From assembly GCA_033032175.1 (NCBI GenBank), contig CM065310.1, positions 7,130,001 through 7,194,000 on the forward strand: a stretch of 64,000 nucleotides of DNA, written 5' to 3'. Origin of the DNA: Saturnia japonica (taxonomy: Eukaryota; Arthropoda; Insecta; Lepidoptera; Saturniidae). Shown here one piece after another: positions 12,229 through 21,070 of this stretch. The position numbers and the translations under genes were made by a program. The notes beneath the pieces were generated by a model that worked only from the letters and a program-made list of their open reading frames with translations, made no database searches and had not been told where the DNA came from. How positions within the stretch are numbered: position 1 is the stretch's first letter; every line of letters starts with the position of its first letter.

Positions 12229-12607
12229 TTCAGTTTCTGAAATTTCCGATACACTACTAAATCTTAAATTATCTATAATAGTGTGCCGCTGATCCGGCTT
12301 TATAACCGTATTTTTCCCTGGAAAAAAAATTTTGGCTATTAAAATATACTACTAGGTTAAATTATAGAGGATGATCTATTACCAGGATAGGGAATAGCAA
12401 CCAATAGGATATGTGTAACTAAATCTAAACTCACAGAAGGTTCTGCATATCTGGTCTCATCGATGATTGGATGATGTCCTCCTCAGCAACAGCAGGTTCT
12501 GTCGACTCCCTCGACGGCCTCCTCGTAGATTCTTAAAGATAGTCACCGCGTCGACGAAACGACTATCGGGCGGGAATCGAAGTTAGATCCCGCAAACCGA
12601 CGCGACT
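12229..12607 (-). promoter_or_regulatory. Untranslated leader between primer site and gag
   Basis: About 380 bp between the primer-binding site and the gag ATG. Next to the primer site are inverted repeats: GATAGTC/GACTATC at 12,538-12,544 and 12,561-12,567, and GCGGGA/TCCCGC at 12,570-12,575 and 12,588-12,593. Leaders of LTR elements carry packaging or dimerisation structures; that role is inferred from position only. Confidence 0.5.
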
Positions 12608-12624
12608 ATCCTACCGACTGCGCC
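12608..12624 (-). promoter_or_regulatory. Primer-binding site matching a tRNA-Ser 3' end
   Basis: Directly after the 5' LTR the element reads GGCGCAGTCGGTAGGAT, complementary to a tRNA-Ser 3' end including part of CCA. Errantiviruses such as 17.6, 297 and ZAM use tRNA-Ser. The tRNA assignment is from memory, not a search. Confidence 0.75.
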
Positions 12625-12923
12625 AATTACGTAGTTGACCGTCCGTAGGAGGTTTTTAAAAGGCAATTTTTAGTCCTTTACAAACTTATAATAAAAATTA
12701 ATTAATTACAATATATAAATCTTAAACTAAGGTGTGAACCTCCAAGCTCAGGCGATCGAGCGAGATTGTTCTTCCGTCATTCTTTCATTGTCCCACGAAG
12801 TGTTCATTTCGCCTGGTCAGCGATTTCCGATAATTTCACGTGGGAACTTGCATTGTAATCTGAGTCCGCGTTACCTGGTTCTGGGTGGTCGAGTACGTTG
12901 GGTAGGTAGGACAGTAGGTAACA
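12625..12923 (-). repeat. 5' LTR of the provirus
   Basis: 299 bp, identical by eye to the 3' LTR. It drives transcription toward lower coordinates. It is followed outside by the CAGT duplication at 12,924-12,927. Confidence 0.93.
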
Positions 12924-13494
12924 CAGTTTTTTATTATTATTATATCATTCGATAATTACATAGTCTTGGTTTTTTTTTTATTTTTATCAATAAAAAAATC
13001 ATAATTAATTAATCGAATAATTATTTTCTTTTTACCTCGAATATAACTTGAAATTAATATTTTATAATAAGGAACTTCGTTCCTATCTGGTGTTCCACGA
13101 CACCATACGTGTTGCGGACAGCGAGCGGGGCGAGCGAATAACGATAGTCTAATAGTATAGAATGAACAAATAAGGAAATAATACGTGTTAGGAATAAGGT
13201 TTATAAATACGTGTTAGGAATAGATATAATAATATGAACTGAATATGTGTGAATATGTGTATTTTAAAACGATTAGAATAAGAATATAGCTAGTTGTAAG
13301 TTTAAATGTATAAATTTCACTAGTTGTAAGGATGAACCATGCCAGACTCGGAACATCTGGCATGGTGACTCATGGTACTGCCGAGAGCTCGCACACAGGG
13401 CGTGCGCGCTTATTGGCTGAGCGACGCCCCGCACGGAATCCATCGCACTACCGGTTGCGAGGCAAAGGGCGAGGTTAAATATAGCGGAGAGGGC

Positions 13495-13505
13495 GGCAGT
13501 ACTGC
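13495..13505 (+). repeat. 5' target-site duplication of the jockey-type LINE
   Basis: GGCAGTACTGC occurs here and again immediately after the poly(A) tail at 18,574-18,584. An exact 11-mer at both junctions fixes the LINE's borders. Confidence 0.85.
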
Positions 13506-13544
13506 ACGCCTGCGTGCGTCGCACCGCTGCGACCGCGACCCGTC

Positions 13545-15179
13545 ATGAGGCCGTTTCAGGTAGCGAGGCGGCCGCTTCAGGTAGCAAGGCGGCCGATGAC
13601 GTCACGGCCGCGACCGTTATACCGACTGGCGCCGCGCCAGTCGGCGCCGCGCCCAAACGTCTCACGCGCAGCGCTGCGCGTCCGTCCGCCGCGTCATCCG
13701 GGGCCGTGGCCACGTCTACGGCCACGCCCCCTGTCCCGACTAGCCAATCGCGCGGGTCAAGCCCCGCCTCCGTCAGGCGAGGGCCGCGTAATTCGCGGTC
13801 ACAATCTAGGGTTACCAAAAATAGCCCGTTCGTTTTCGGCCCTTCCGGTCGAACAAGACTCGCCCGTGAGTCCGGATCCATCTCCGGAGATGGATACCGA
13901 GAACGACGGCTTCACCGTCGTGGCGTCGCGTAAGCGAACGGCGCGTAGCAGTCCGACTGCTCAACCGGCGCCTAAGGTAATAGCTAAGGCAGCAATCAGG
14001 GGCACCACCGCCCCCGCGTCCTCCCAGCTCCCCGCGCCCGCCGGCGGGAAAAAAGAGCGTGCCCCCCCTCCAATCATAATCCGGGACAAGGCGGCCTGGA
14101 TGGGAGTCTGCAATGAAATGCGCAGACTCAAACTCGAGTATCACAAGGCTAGGAATATAGTCAACGGGATTTCCATTTCGGTGAGTTCTTCGGAAACTCA
14201 CCGCAAACTCACCACCCTCCTCCGGCAGAAAGGTCTGCAATTCTACACCTATTCTCTCGCGGAGGAGCGCGTCCTCCGAGTGGTCATCCGCCGCATTCCG
14301 GTGGAGCTCGACCCGTCGGAGGTGTGCTCCTCGCTCAAGGAGCAAAGTTATCCCATCCGGGAAGTACACCGGATGTACAGTAAAGATAAGCGGCCACTAC
14401 AAATGGTAGTGGCCATATTGGACCTTTCCCCCGAGGGAAAGGCCATCTTCCAGCTAGAGACGGTGTGCGGGCTCTCCGGGATTAACGTGGAGCCCCCATA
14501 CAAAAACCACCAGCCTGCGCAGTGCCACAACTGCCAGCTGTACGGGCACGCTGCCCGTAACTGTCATTCTCGTCCGCGGTGCGTAAAGTGCCGAGAGGAC
14601 CACCCCACACGGGAGTGCACGCGCGAGCGTGACTCCGTTGTCCCCCCGAGCTGCGTGTTATGCGGGGAGGAGGGGCATCCCGCGAATTATCGCGGTTGCC
14701 CCAAGGCCCCGCGCACCACGCGGCCACGCACGCAGAGGCAGGCGGCCCCCCGGGCGGCGCCCCCCGCCTCAGCCATCAAAGCGCAACCCCCGCTGGCGTC
14801 AGGGGAATTTCACGCGCTGCCGGTCCCGCGCCAGTCCCCGGCCGCCGCCGGCCTCTCCGCACCCCGCGCGGTGCAACCGCAACCCGTGCGTTCATCGCAG
14901 AACGCATGGGGCCCCCGTCGCCCCAATCCACAGCCCCTTATGGCTATGGATATTCCCGCGCCCCGCGCGCCCGCTAACGTTGTCGTTAATAGTAACGACT
15001 TAATGATACTGCTCCTTCGCGAGCACGATATACGCGAGCTCATTGACTACAATGACCATCTGGAGCGCTTCGGTCTCATCAAGACCGCTTGCGCGTTCCC
15101 CCGCCTCTCAGAGACACTACAACGTCTCGACCGTGAGGCGTGTAATAATAACTTAGGGCCTTTCAATGGCAAAGTTTAA
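13545..15179 (+). CDS. LINE ORF1 protein, Gag-like with three zinc knuckles (PRE_C2HC type)
   Basis: A 544-residue frame expected to bind element RNA. The N-terminal quarter is low-complexity and rich in Arg and Pro. The central part carries the region that precedes the knuckles in jockey-type ORF1 proteins, followed by CHNCQLYGHAARNC (near residue 327), CVKCREDHPTREC and CVLCGEEGHPANYRGC (near 371). The first ATG in this frame is used as start. A second frame stays open from the element's 5' end to 13,933 and gives a more natural Ala/Ser-rich N-terminus, so a frameshift around 13,800-13,870 is possible and the N-terminal residues are uncertain. It overlaps ORF2 by 14 bp. Confidence 0.82.
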   Translation: MRPFQVARRPLQVARRPMTSRPRPLYRLAPRQSAPRPNVSRAALRVRPPRHPGPWPRLRPRPLSRLANRAGQAPPPSGEGRVIRGHNLGLPKIARSFSALPVEQDSPVSPDPSPEMDTENDGFTVVASRKRTARSSPTAQPAPKVIAKAAIRGTTAPASSQLPAPAGGKKERAPPPIIIRDKAAWMGVCNEMRRLKLEYHKARNIVNGISISVSSSETHRKLTTLLRQKGLQFYTYSLAEERVLRVVIRRIPVELDPSEVCSSLKEQSYPIREVHRMYSKDKRPLQMVVAILDLSPEGKAIFQLETVCGLSGINVEPPYKNHQPAQCHNCQLYGHAARNCHSRPRCVKCREDHPTRECTRERDSVVPPSCVLCGEEGHPANYRGCPKAPRTTRPRTQRQAAPRAAPPASAIKAQPPLASGEFHALPVPRQSPAAAGLSAPRAVQPQPVRSSQNAWGPRRPNPQPLMAMDIPAPRAPANVVVNSNDLMILLLREHDIRELIDYNDHLERFGLIKTACAFPRLSETLQRLDREACNNNLGPFNGKV

Positions 15180-18060
15180 GCCGAAAGCGTTAAATCTTTC
15201 TTTTTTTAACGCGCGAAGCCTACTACCGCAGCGTGATCTCGTCGCGACCTTTCTTAAAGATCACCAAGTAGATGTTCTTTTAGTGCAGGAGACGCTCTTA
15301 AAGCGTGCTAAACGTGATCCGAAAATCGCGAACTACAATATTGTAAGAAATGACCGGGCCGGCCGCGGGGGCGGCACTCTCATTTATTACAAACGATCGT
15401 TATATTGTACGCCGGTAGATCCTCCGATACTTACCAATATGGAAGTATCCGTGTGTAGACTAGGAATGACCGACCACCCGTCCATAACGTTAGTTTCAGT
15501 TTATCTCTCGCCGAGGAAAGAGCCTCTCAGGTCTGACCTAGAAAAGCTACTTTCGCTCGGTGAATCGGTCATTATAGCGGGTGACCTCAATTGTGGACAC
15601 ACTTCGTTTGGCAATTGGAGAGACTCCAGTAATGGGGTTAAACTCGAAGAGCTAACGAACGTGCTAAACTTTGATGTCATAGCGCCACCCACTCCCACCC
15701 ACTTTCAAGACAACTGTATGCCGACAGTGCTTGATGTAGCTCTCATTAAAGGTATCGCGCTTCGGTTACGACTCATTCGGGTCGTACACGAGCTCGACTC
15801 CGACCACCGTCCGGTCATCATGCAGCTAGGTCAACCAGACGACTCTAGCCCTCCTTCGGTCCAAGTGGTTGACTATGCCAAGCTAAAACATTATCTTGCG
15901 GACAGGCCGTCCTCGTCCAGCTTAGATAGGATCCCGGACGTATTGGGGTCCGTTGCGGATGTAGATCTCGCGATCGATTCCCTGGTCGACCACCTGCAGG
16001 TCGGCATCGGAGAGGCCTCGAGAGAGGTCGAAGAGGCGAGCGATCGCCGCTTCGTACTCCCTGCCGACGTGCGGGCGTTGTTGACGGAAAAGAACGCGGC
16101 GACTCGTGCGCACGACCACTATCCGACCGAGGAAAACCGCGCACGCTTACGCGCGCTTCAGAGAGCGGTTAGAGCCCGCATATTAGAACTCAGGAGTCAC
16201 AGATGGGACGCCCTCGTCGAAGGGCTAAGGCCGTCGCATCTGGCTTACTGGAAACTAGCTCGCAGCCTCAAAATAGAGGCTTCTTATCTTATGCCCCCCC
16301 TCGAGAGGGGTCCCGGTATACCGCTCGCCTTCGATAGCAGCGACAAGGCGGAGTGCCTCGCCACTTGTTTGGAGAGCCAGTGCTCTCCGAACAGTGTCGA
16401 TGCAAATACCGACCGGGTCGAGGGTATCGATGGATGCGTGCGGGAGCTGGATAAGCTCCCCGCGACAGCCTCCCTGTCCCCAGTCACGTCTGAGGAGGTT
16501 CTTTCAATTATAAAAAGCCTTAAGCTCAGAAAAGCACCAGGTCCCGACGGGATCAAGAATGAAGTACTTAGGCTTCTTCCTGATCGCCTCATAGCTCTAT
16601 TGGTCTGCATCTTCAATGTAGCCATAGTCCACTGCCATTTTCCAGCCGCTTGGAAAAAGGCAATAGTCATAGGTATCCGTAAGCCCGGCAAGAGCGCGTC
16701 GCTTCCCGACAGCTATCGCCCGATCAGTCTCCTAAATACGTTAGAGAAAATTTACGAGCGGATCCTTCTGAACCGTCTCAAGCCAATAATAGAGGAGAAA
16801 GACCTCTATCCGCCTGAGCAATTCGGTTTCCGTGCTAGATATTCTTGCACTCATCAAGTGCACCGCCTCACGGAGCACGTTGCATTTAATTTTGCTGAAC
16901 TTTATAAACCCCGCCGTACACTTGCGGTCTTTTTCGACGTGGCCAAGGCCTTTGATAAGGTCTGGCACGAGGGATTGATTTACAAGTTGTACCGCTTTGA
17001 AGTCCCCGATAGGCTAATTAAAATAATTCGCGACTATTTAACAGTTCGCACCTTCCGCTATAGAGTGGAAAGTGAATTGTCCACGCCCCGTCCAATACGC
17101 TCAGGCGTTCCCCAAGGTTCGATCCTGGCTCCTAGCCTATTTAACCTGTACGTCAGTGACCTACCTCGACTCCCGGAGGTCGAGGTAGGGCTATACGCTG
17201 ACGATACAGTCTTATATGCCTCAGATAGGAATAGATCCCACCTCAGACATAAAGTCCAACGCTCCGTGACCACTCTCGGGAAGTGGTTTAACGAGTGGCG
17301 TATAGCCGTTAATCCCTCGAAGAGCGCCGCGATGCTCTTCGATGCGGATTCGTCACAGATACCGTGGAAGCTTAAACCTGTTAAGCTCTACGATAATCCG
17401 ATTCCGTATGTAAGAGAGACCAAATATCTAGGGGTAACCCTAGATAGTAGGCTCTCCTTTAGACCCCACATCCGTAAGGTTAGGAACAGGGCCGCGTGGG
17501 TCCTGGGCCGGTTGCATCCTCTGTTGTGTTCGGTGAGTAAAATGTCCACGCGACATAAGCTCACGCTCTACAAGACGTGTATTCGACCAATTTTGACATA
17601 CAGTTGCGCCGTGTTCGCACATATGTCCGAGTCGAGTTTCAAACGGTTACAATCGATACAGAATAGGTTCCTCTATCGTCTCACCGGGGCCCCGTGGTAT
17701 GTTCGAAGCGTAGATCTCCATAGAGATATGGAGCTTCCTTCGATACATGCCTACGTTAAACAGCTCTCCCGTTCGTATTTCGACACCGCGTCGAACCACG
17801 CGAATCCGTTAATAAAAACAGCCGCCACTTATGTTCCGGCACCCACGGACATCCGGTGCAAACGCCGGCCGCGCAATATTTTTATTGATCCCGACGATCA
17901 CATCGAAAATTCGAATAAATATTACACATCCGTCTCTCCAAACAGAGCGTGCCAGCGCCCACGCCCGCGTAACCACCGTTCTCTCCGCAGAGGGCGGGCG
18001 GTCAATTTCGCTCCAGCACACCCGTCACGTCCACCCTCTCTAGCGGTAACCCAAGCCTAG
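15166..18060 (+). CDS. LINE ORF2: AP-like endonuclease and reverse transcriptase (jockey clade)
   Basis: A complete 964-residue protein for target-primed reverse transcription. The endonuclease occupies roughly residues 1-215, with NARSLL, VQETLL, GDLNCGH and SDHRPV. RT motifs follow: KAPGPDGIKNEVL near residue 460, YRPISLLNTLEKIYERIL, QFGFRARYSCTHQ, FFDVAKAFDKVWH, SGVPQGSILAPSLFNLY, and the catalytic YADD near residue 677, then a thumb-like YLGVTLDSRLSF. There is no C-terminal zinc knuckle, which separates it from the R1-type element at the left edge. No stops or frameshifts. The ATG lies inside the end of ORF1 in another frame. Confidence 0.93.
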   Translation: MAKFKPKALNLSFFNARSLLPQRDLVATFLKDHQVDVLLVQETLLKRAKRDPKIANYNIVRNDRAGRGGGTLIYYKRSLYCTPVDPPILTNMEVSVCRLGMTDHPSITLVSVYLSPRKEPLRSDLEKLLSLGESVIIAGDLNCGHTSFGNWRDSSNGVKLEELTNVLNFDVIAPPTPTHFQDNCMPTVLDVALIKGIALRLRLIRVVHELDSDHRPVIMQLGQPDDSSPPSVQVVDYAKLKHYLADRPSSSSLDRIPDVLGSVADVDLAIDSLVDHLQVGIGEASREVEEASDRRFVLPADVRALLTEKNAATRAHDHYPTEENRARLRALQRAVRARILELRSHRWDALVEGLRPSHLAYWKLARSLKIEASYLMPPLERGPGIPLAFDSSDKAECLATCLESQCSPNSVDANTDRVEGIDGCVRELDKLPATASLSPVTSEEVLSIIKSLKLRKAPGPDGIKNEVLRLLPDRLIALLVCIFNVAIVHCHFPAAWKKAIVIGIRKPGKSASLPDSYRPISLLNTLEKIYERILLNRLKPIIEEKDLYPPEQFGFRARYSCTHQVHRLTEHVAFNFAELYKPRRTLAVFFDVAKAFDKVWHEGLIYKLYRFEVPDRLIKIIRDYLTVRTFRYRVESELSTPRPIRSGVPQGSILAPSLFNLYVSDLPRLPEVEVGLYADDTVLYASDRNRSHLRHKVQRSVTTLGKWFNEWRIAVNPSKSAAMLFDADSSQIPWKLKPVKLYDNPIPYVRETKYLGVTLDSRLSFRPHIRKVRNRAAWVLGRLHPLLCSVSKMSTRHKLTLYKTCIRPILTYSCAVFAHMSESSFKRLQSIQNRFLYRLTGAPWYVRSVDLHRDMELPSIHAYVKQLSRSYFDTASNHANPLIKTAATYVPAPTDIRCKRRPRNIFIDPDDHIENSNKYYTSVSPNRACQRPRPRNHRSLRRGRAVNFAPAHPSRPPSLAVTQA

Positions 18061-18573
18061 GTCCGTTCCTCGGTGTGAAACCCTTGGGTCAGGCAACCGC
18101 CCGCGCGATACAAGTGACACTGTACGTGCATCACTTAGCTACCTACATACAACACTACACACGTGCACACCACACAGGTACATAGGTTCTGTGAGGGACC
18201 TTTTTTTTTTCTTTTTTACGCTAGTTAGTTAGCGCTAGTTAGTGTAGAAACATTCCGATTACTGAATACACATACGCACGGTTCCTTCCTTCCTCCCAGG
18301 AGGAAGGGAACGTGCCTATGTGTATATTTAGTTAGCTTAGGTGTAGGGATTCGAATAGATCGCGACCTATTTGCGAACGCGACGACCGCCCGAGCCGAGG
18401 TCCGGCCACTTTGGCACCCTCGTGCGAGTCGTCCACAAAACTTTCGCGGCTGAGTGCCCTCTGCGCTCGCCCCCAAGTCCGGTGAAGCTGTAAAAGCCGC
18501 AGCGGCTCTGTTTTTGGATAGAGCCCCTAAGGCTAACAGTGTAGTCAGTTCCAAAAAAAAAAAAAAAAAAAAA
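18061..18573 (+). other. 3' UTR and poly(A) of the jockey-type LINE
   Basis: About 490 bp followed by 21 A's. The last 80 bp (AAAGCCGCAGCGGCTCTG ... CCCCTAAGGCTAACAG) recur at 36,822-36,919 as a 5'-truncated copy and, more diverged, at 57,357-57,430. That recurring 3' end is what RT would recognise. Confidence 0.8.
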
Positions 18574-18584
18574 GGCAGTACTGC
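18574..18584 (+). repeat. 3' target-site duplication of the jockey-type LINE
   Basis: GGCAGTACTGC, identical to the copy at 13,495-13,505, directly after the poly(A). Confidence 0.85.
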
Positions 18585-18996
18585 GATCAGTTCGAGAAAC
18601 ACCACAACACCAGCAACAACAAGCAGCGAATCTACAAGCAAACTACAGTCAAGAACGTTATTAAGAAACCACATTGTTACTACGAACGATCAGTTCGAGA
18701 AACACCACAACACCAGCAACAGCAAGCAGCGAATCTACAAGCAAACTACAGTCAAGAACGTTATTAAGAAACCACATTGTTACTACGAACGATCAGTTCG
18801 AGAAACACCACAACACCAGCAACAACAAGCAGCGAATCTACAAGCAAACTACAGTCAAGAACGTTATTAAGAAACCACATTGTTACTACGAACGATCAGT
18901 TCGAGAAACACCACAACACCAGCAACAGCAAGCAGCGAATCTACAAGCAAACTACAGTCAAGAACGTTATTAAGAAACCACATTGTTACTACGAAC
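18585..18996 (+). repeat. Four tandem 103-bp units (putative R-region repeats of the solo LTR)
   Basis: Units start at 18,585, 18,688, 18,791 and 18,894, each beginning GATCAGTTCGAGAAACACC. They look identical except that units 1 and 3 read GCAACAACAAG where units 2 and 4 read GCAACAGCAAG. Each has the arthropod initiator TCAGTT. Apparent 70-140-residue open frames across them are artefacts of the repeat and are not annotated. Confidence 0.93.
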
Positions 18997-19090
18997 TACT
19001 GTAACTTTGTAAGAAACAAGAATAAAACAAGCGCTATTAATTTAGCAGAAATTAAAATATTGTGGACGTCTTTTTATTCACAATAATACG

Positions 19091-19507
19091 GGTTTATAAT
19101 TTATTAGAACTGAATACACTTCCTATGACTAAATATATCTGTGAAAGTAATAGTAATTAAATTATCATGATTTAATTATGTATGTTATGTTATGATTTAA
19201 TTAACGAAAAGTTATTACCGCTCTGTCTAATTTATAGTGTAATAAAATTTGCTGGATGTTAGGATATGACATTTGTGTCCGACTTCAGAACAACAAATGT
19301 GGAACATGCATTTAGGCTCTGTATACTTGACGGTCAAATAACGACTGTTTAAATAAGTTTTACTGTTTTTAACACTCCAACAGTTTAATTGTTAATCCGT
19401 CATCAAACAACTGTTTTTGAAGTGATAACTTCTTATGAGACGGTAAACCGTTTTGTAACTTAACGCGTTACGTCGCAATTAATAGTAGCATAGTTTCAAT
19501 TAGTCCT
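19091..19507. other. AT-rich flank without recognised genes
   Basis: Right flank of the solo LTR. No supported coding sequence. Confidence 0.4.
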
Positions 19508-19690
19508 AATAACACGCTCGTAGCCTAGCGGTTCTATGCGTGACTCCTAGGGTCGAAGTCCTAAGTTCGAATCCTCGCCGGCTTCCTCTTTGGATTAGTT
19601 TAAGTTATCACTTCTGTCGAGCTTCCCGAGACGCACAATTTTTTTTAACATGAACTGAAGGTCCTTTACAAACCAATTTTCAACTGAACA
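19508..19690 (+). mobile_element. tRNA-derived SINE
   Basis: A pol III type promoter is visible: A-box-like TAGCCTAGCGGTT at 19,521-19,533 and B-box AGTTCGAATCC at 19,564-19,574, with tRNA-like spacing. A non-tRNA tail follows. The acceptor-stem halves do not pair as in a functional tRNA, so it is read as a SINE rather than a tRNA gene. Confidence 0.6.
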
Positions 19691-20881
19691 TATATCTGCT
19701 ATCTTGATTTTTTTCATTATCAAGACACTAAATTTCCTGGGGTTCTCAATCATTTTTACTTTAAAACCATATCGTTATATCTTTCAGTGTTTGCAGATCG
19801 TTATCAAACAAATAAACGATTACGTAACAAAGATTATCATCCTTTTGGTTTCGTGGTAGTCAGATTGTAAATAAAGTGATCTTTCAACGTTATATACATA
19901 GCAACATTTTTGTAATTTTGTTTTCAATAACAAAATATCACGGAAAATCCTATCAAAATGTTCTTTGTTACCAATGCAACGATACTCCGTCTTCCTTTTT
20001 TGTTTTTGCAAAGAATTTTTACAATGTAATAGCACACAAGACGGTATATTTCTAAAATAATAATAAAGCATAGACATTGCATAACATATCCTTTGAAAAT
20101 TGACACAATTTAATACTGGTATGGGACATTTTCGTTTTCTATCCTGCTCCATCTGCCTTTTTCTTAAATCTGTGTGTAAAACTACAAACATAAAAATCAA
20201 GTGAATGTATTTGTAAAGTGGCACAGGTAATCAATTTAGTAGAAAGTTTTCGTGAGTTACGTGACACTGCACTGCACTTACAGTATAAACTGTGTACGTG
20301 TAATTCAAATAAAATATTCGGAAACTAGAGACTATTTTATCTTGTACCTTTTTGTTAACCTGTGTTAGTTCTAAACAAACTTTTCGTGCGCGCTTTAAAT
20401 TCAGTGCGACGGGTAAAATTGCACGTTTATGTTATTTTAAATCTAAAACGTTGTTTCTTCTTTTCACTTATGTTTAGAAAGAAATTAGTAAATAATGTAG
20501 GTTATTTACACGTCCTTTTACACCCTATTACTGGATAATAGGGTTAACATATTATGTTATTTTTTCTCATACTGAGAAGAATTCCTGTAATAATATAGGT
20601 AACTAATCCAACCACATTGGTAGTTATTCTTTTTATGGGGTAGCTACGCATCCAAAAGAATAATAATCAGTATTTAGTAAACATGGTGGACCCATCGTTG
20701 AACTTCTTCTTCTACTTTTATTGAATTGCAACTGTATTCTGCCGAAGTCACCTTTAAATATAATATTTAACCAATTATTATGATCTTGCAACATTCAAGC
20801 ACAGCTTCAACAGGATGGCTGCACCCTTGTTAAACTTTCGAAGTAGTTTTTGTGGCAACTTTTAATGCATGTTCCCATTTA
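19691..20881. other. AT-rich DNA without recognised genes
   Basis: A 134-codon minus-strand open frame at 19,820-20,224 has no recognisable domain and fits chance in AT-rich sequence. Confidence 0.4.
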
Positions 20882-21070
20882 TCCATACTAATATTATAAA
20901 TGTGAAAGTAACTCTCTCTGTCTGTTACTTTTTCACGCCTAAACCGCTGGACCAATTTTGATGAATTTTGGTATAGAGATAGATTGGGCCTTGAAAAAGG
21001 ACATGAAGTACTTTTTGTAGCGGAAATAAAACTTTATGGGTAAAAAAGGAGATGAAGAGGAAAATATCTG
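20882..21070 (+). mobile_element. Helitron-like family IV, 5' fragment
   Basis: Begins A|TCCATACTAATATTATAAA, the TC start of a very common lepidopteran Helitron family, followed by the expected AAAGTAACTCTCTCTGTCTG and the CACGCCTAAACCGCTGGACC region. The 3' terminus was not found, so the copy is truncated or decayed. Confidence 0.6.

Larger units (their letters stand above)
5354..12923 (-). mobile_element. Errantivirus-like (Ty3/gypsy) LTR retrotransposon with env, full length
   Basis: A 7,570-bp provirus on the minus strand with the order LTR, primer site, gag, pol, env, polypurine tract, LTR. The LTR ends (TGTTAC...GTAATT), 4-bp duplication, tRNA-Ser-type primer site, gag without zinc knuckle, -1 gag-pol shift and env gene all fit errantiviruses. 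Size and layout resemble TED of Trichoplusia ni; that comparison is from memory of the family, not an alignment. gag is open, while pol and env each contain one TAA. The two LTRs read as identical, so this copy inserted recently. Confidence 0.93.
13506..18573 (+). mobile_element. Jockey-clade LINE with two open ORFs
   Basis: A 5,068-bp non-LTR element with ORF1, ORF2, a roughly 0.5-kb 3' UTR and 21 A's, flanked by an 11-bp duplication. It is far more GC-rich than its surroundings. ORF2 is intact and ORF1 open, so the copy looks recent. The untranslated part before the first ORF1 ATG is only 39 bp, so the element may be slightly 5'-truncated and may lack its own promoter. Confidence 0.88.
13186..19082 (+). 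mobile_element. Pao-like solo LTR, split by a LINE insertion
   Basis: Without the LINE this is about 0.81 kb with LTR-like logic: TGT start, a TATA-like TTAAATATA at 13,475-13,483, four tandem 103-bp units each with the arthropod initiator TCAGTT, a polyadenylation signal AATAAA at 19,021-19,026, and a CACA end. Pao of Bombyx mori was described as having LTRs with tandem copies of the putative R region, which fits. ATAATACG occurs just outside both ends (13,178-13,185 and 19,083-19,090) but is longer than the usual 4-6 bp duplication, and ATACGTGTTAGGAATA is repeated at 13,207, so the left border is uncertain. No internal coding region is present. Confidence 0.55.

Noticed and set aside
18585..18996. 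CRISPR-like array
   Set aside because: The units are contiguous 103-bp tandem copies with no unique spacers, in a eukaryotic LTR.
18454..19086. Four overlapping open frames with nearly the same protein
   Set aside because: They are one chance frame repeated by the 103-bp tandem units, inside a non-coding LTR.
19515..19580. tRNA gene
   Set aside because: A and B boxes are present but the acceptor stem does not close and a SINE-like body follows.
19820..20224. 134-residue minus-strand frame
   Set aside because: No domain, AT-driven composition (I, K, Y, L), no exon signals; expected by chance at this base composition.
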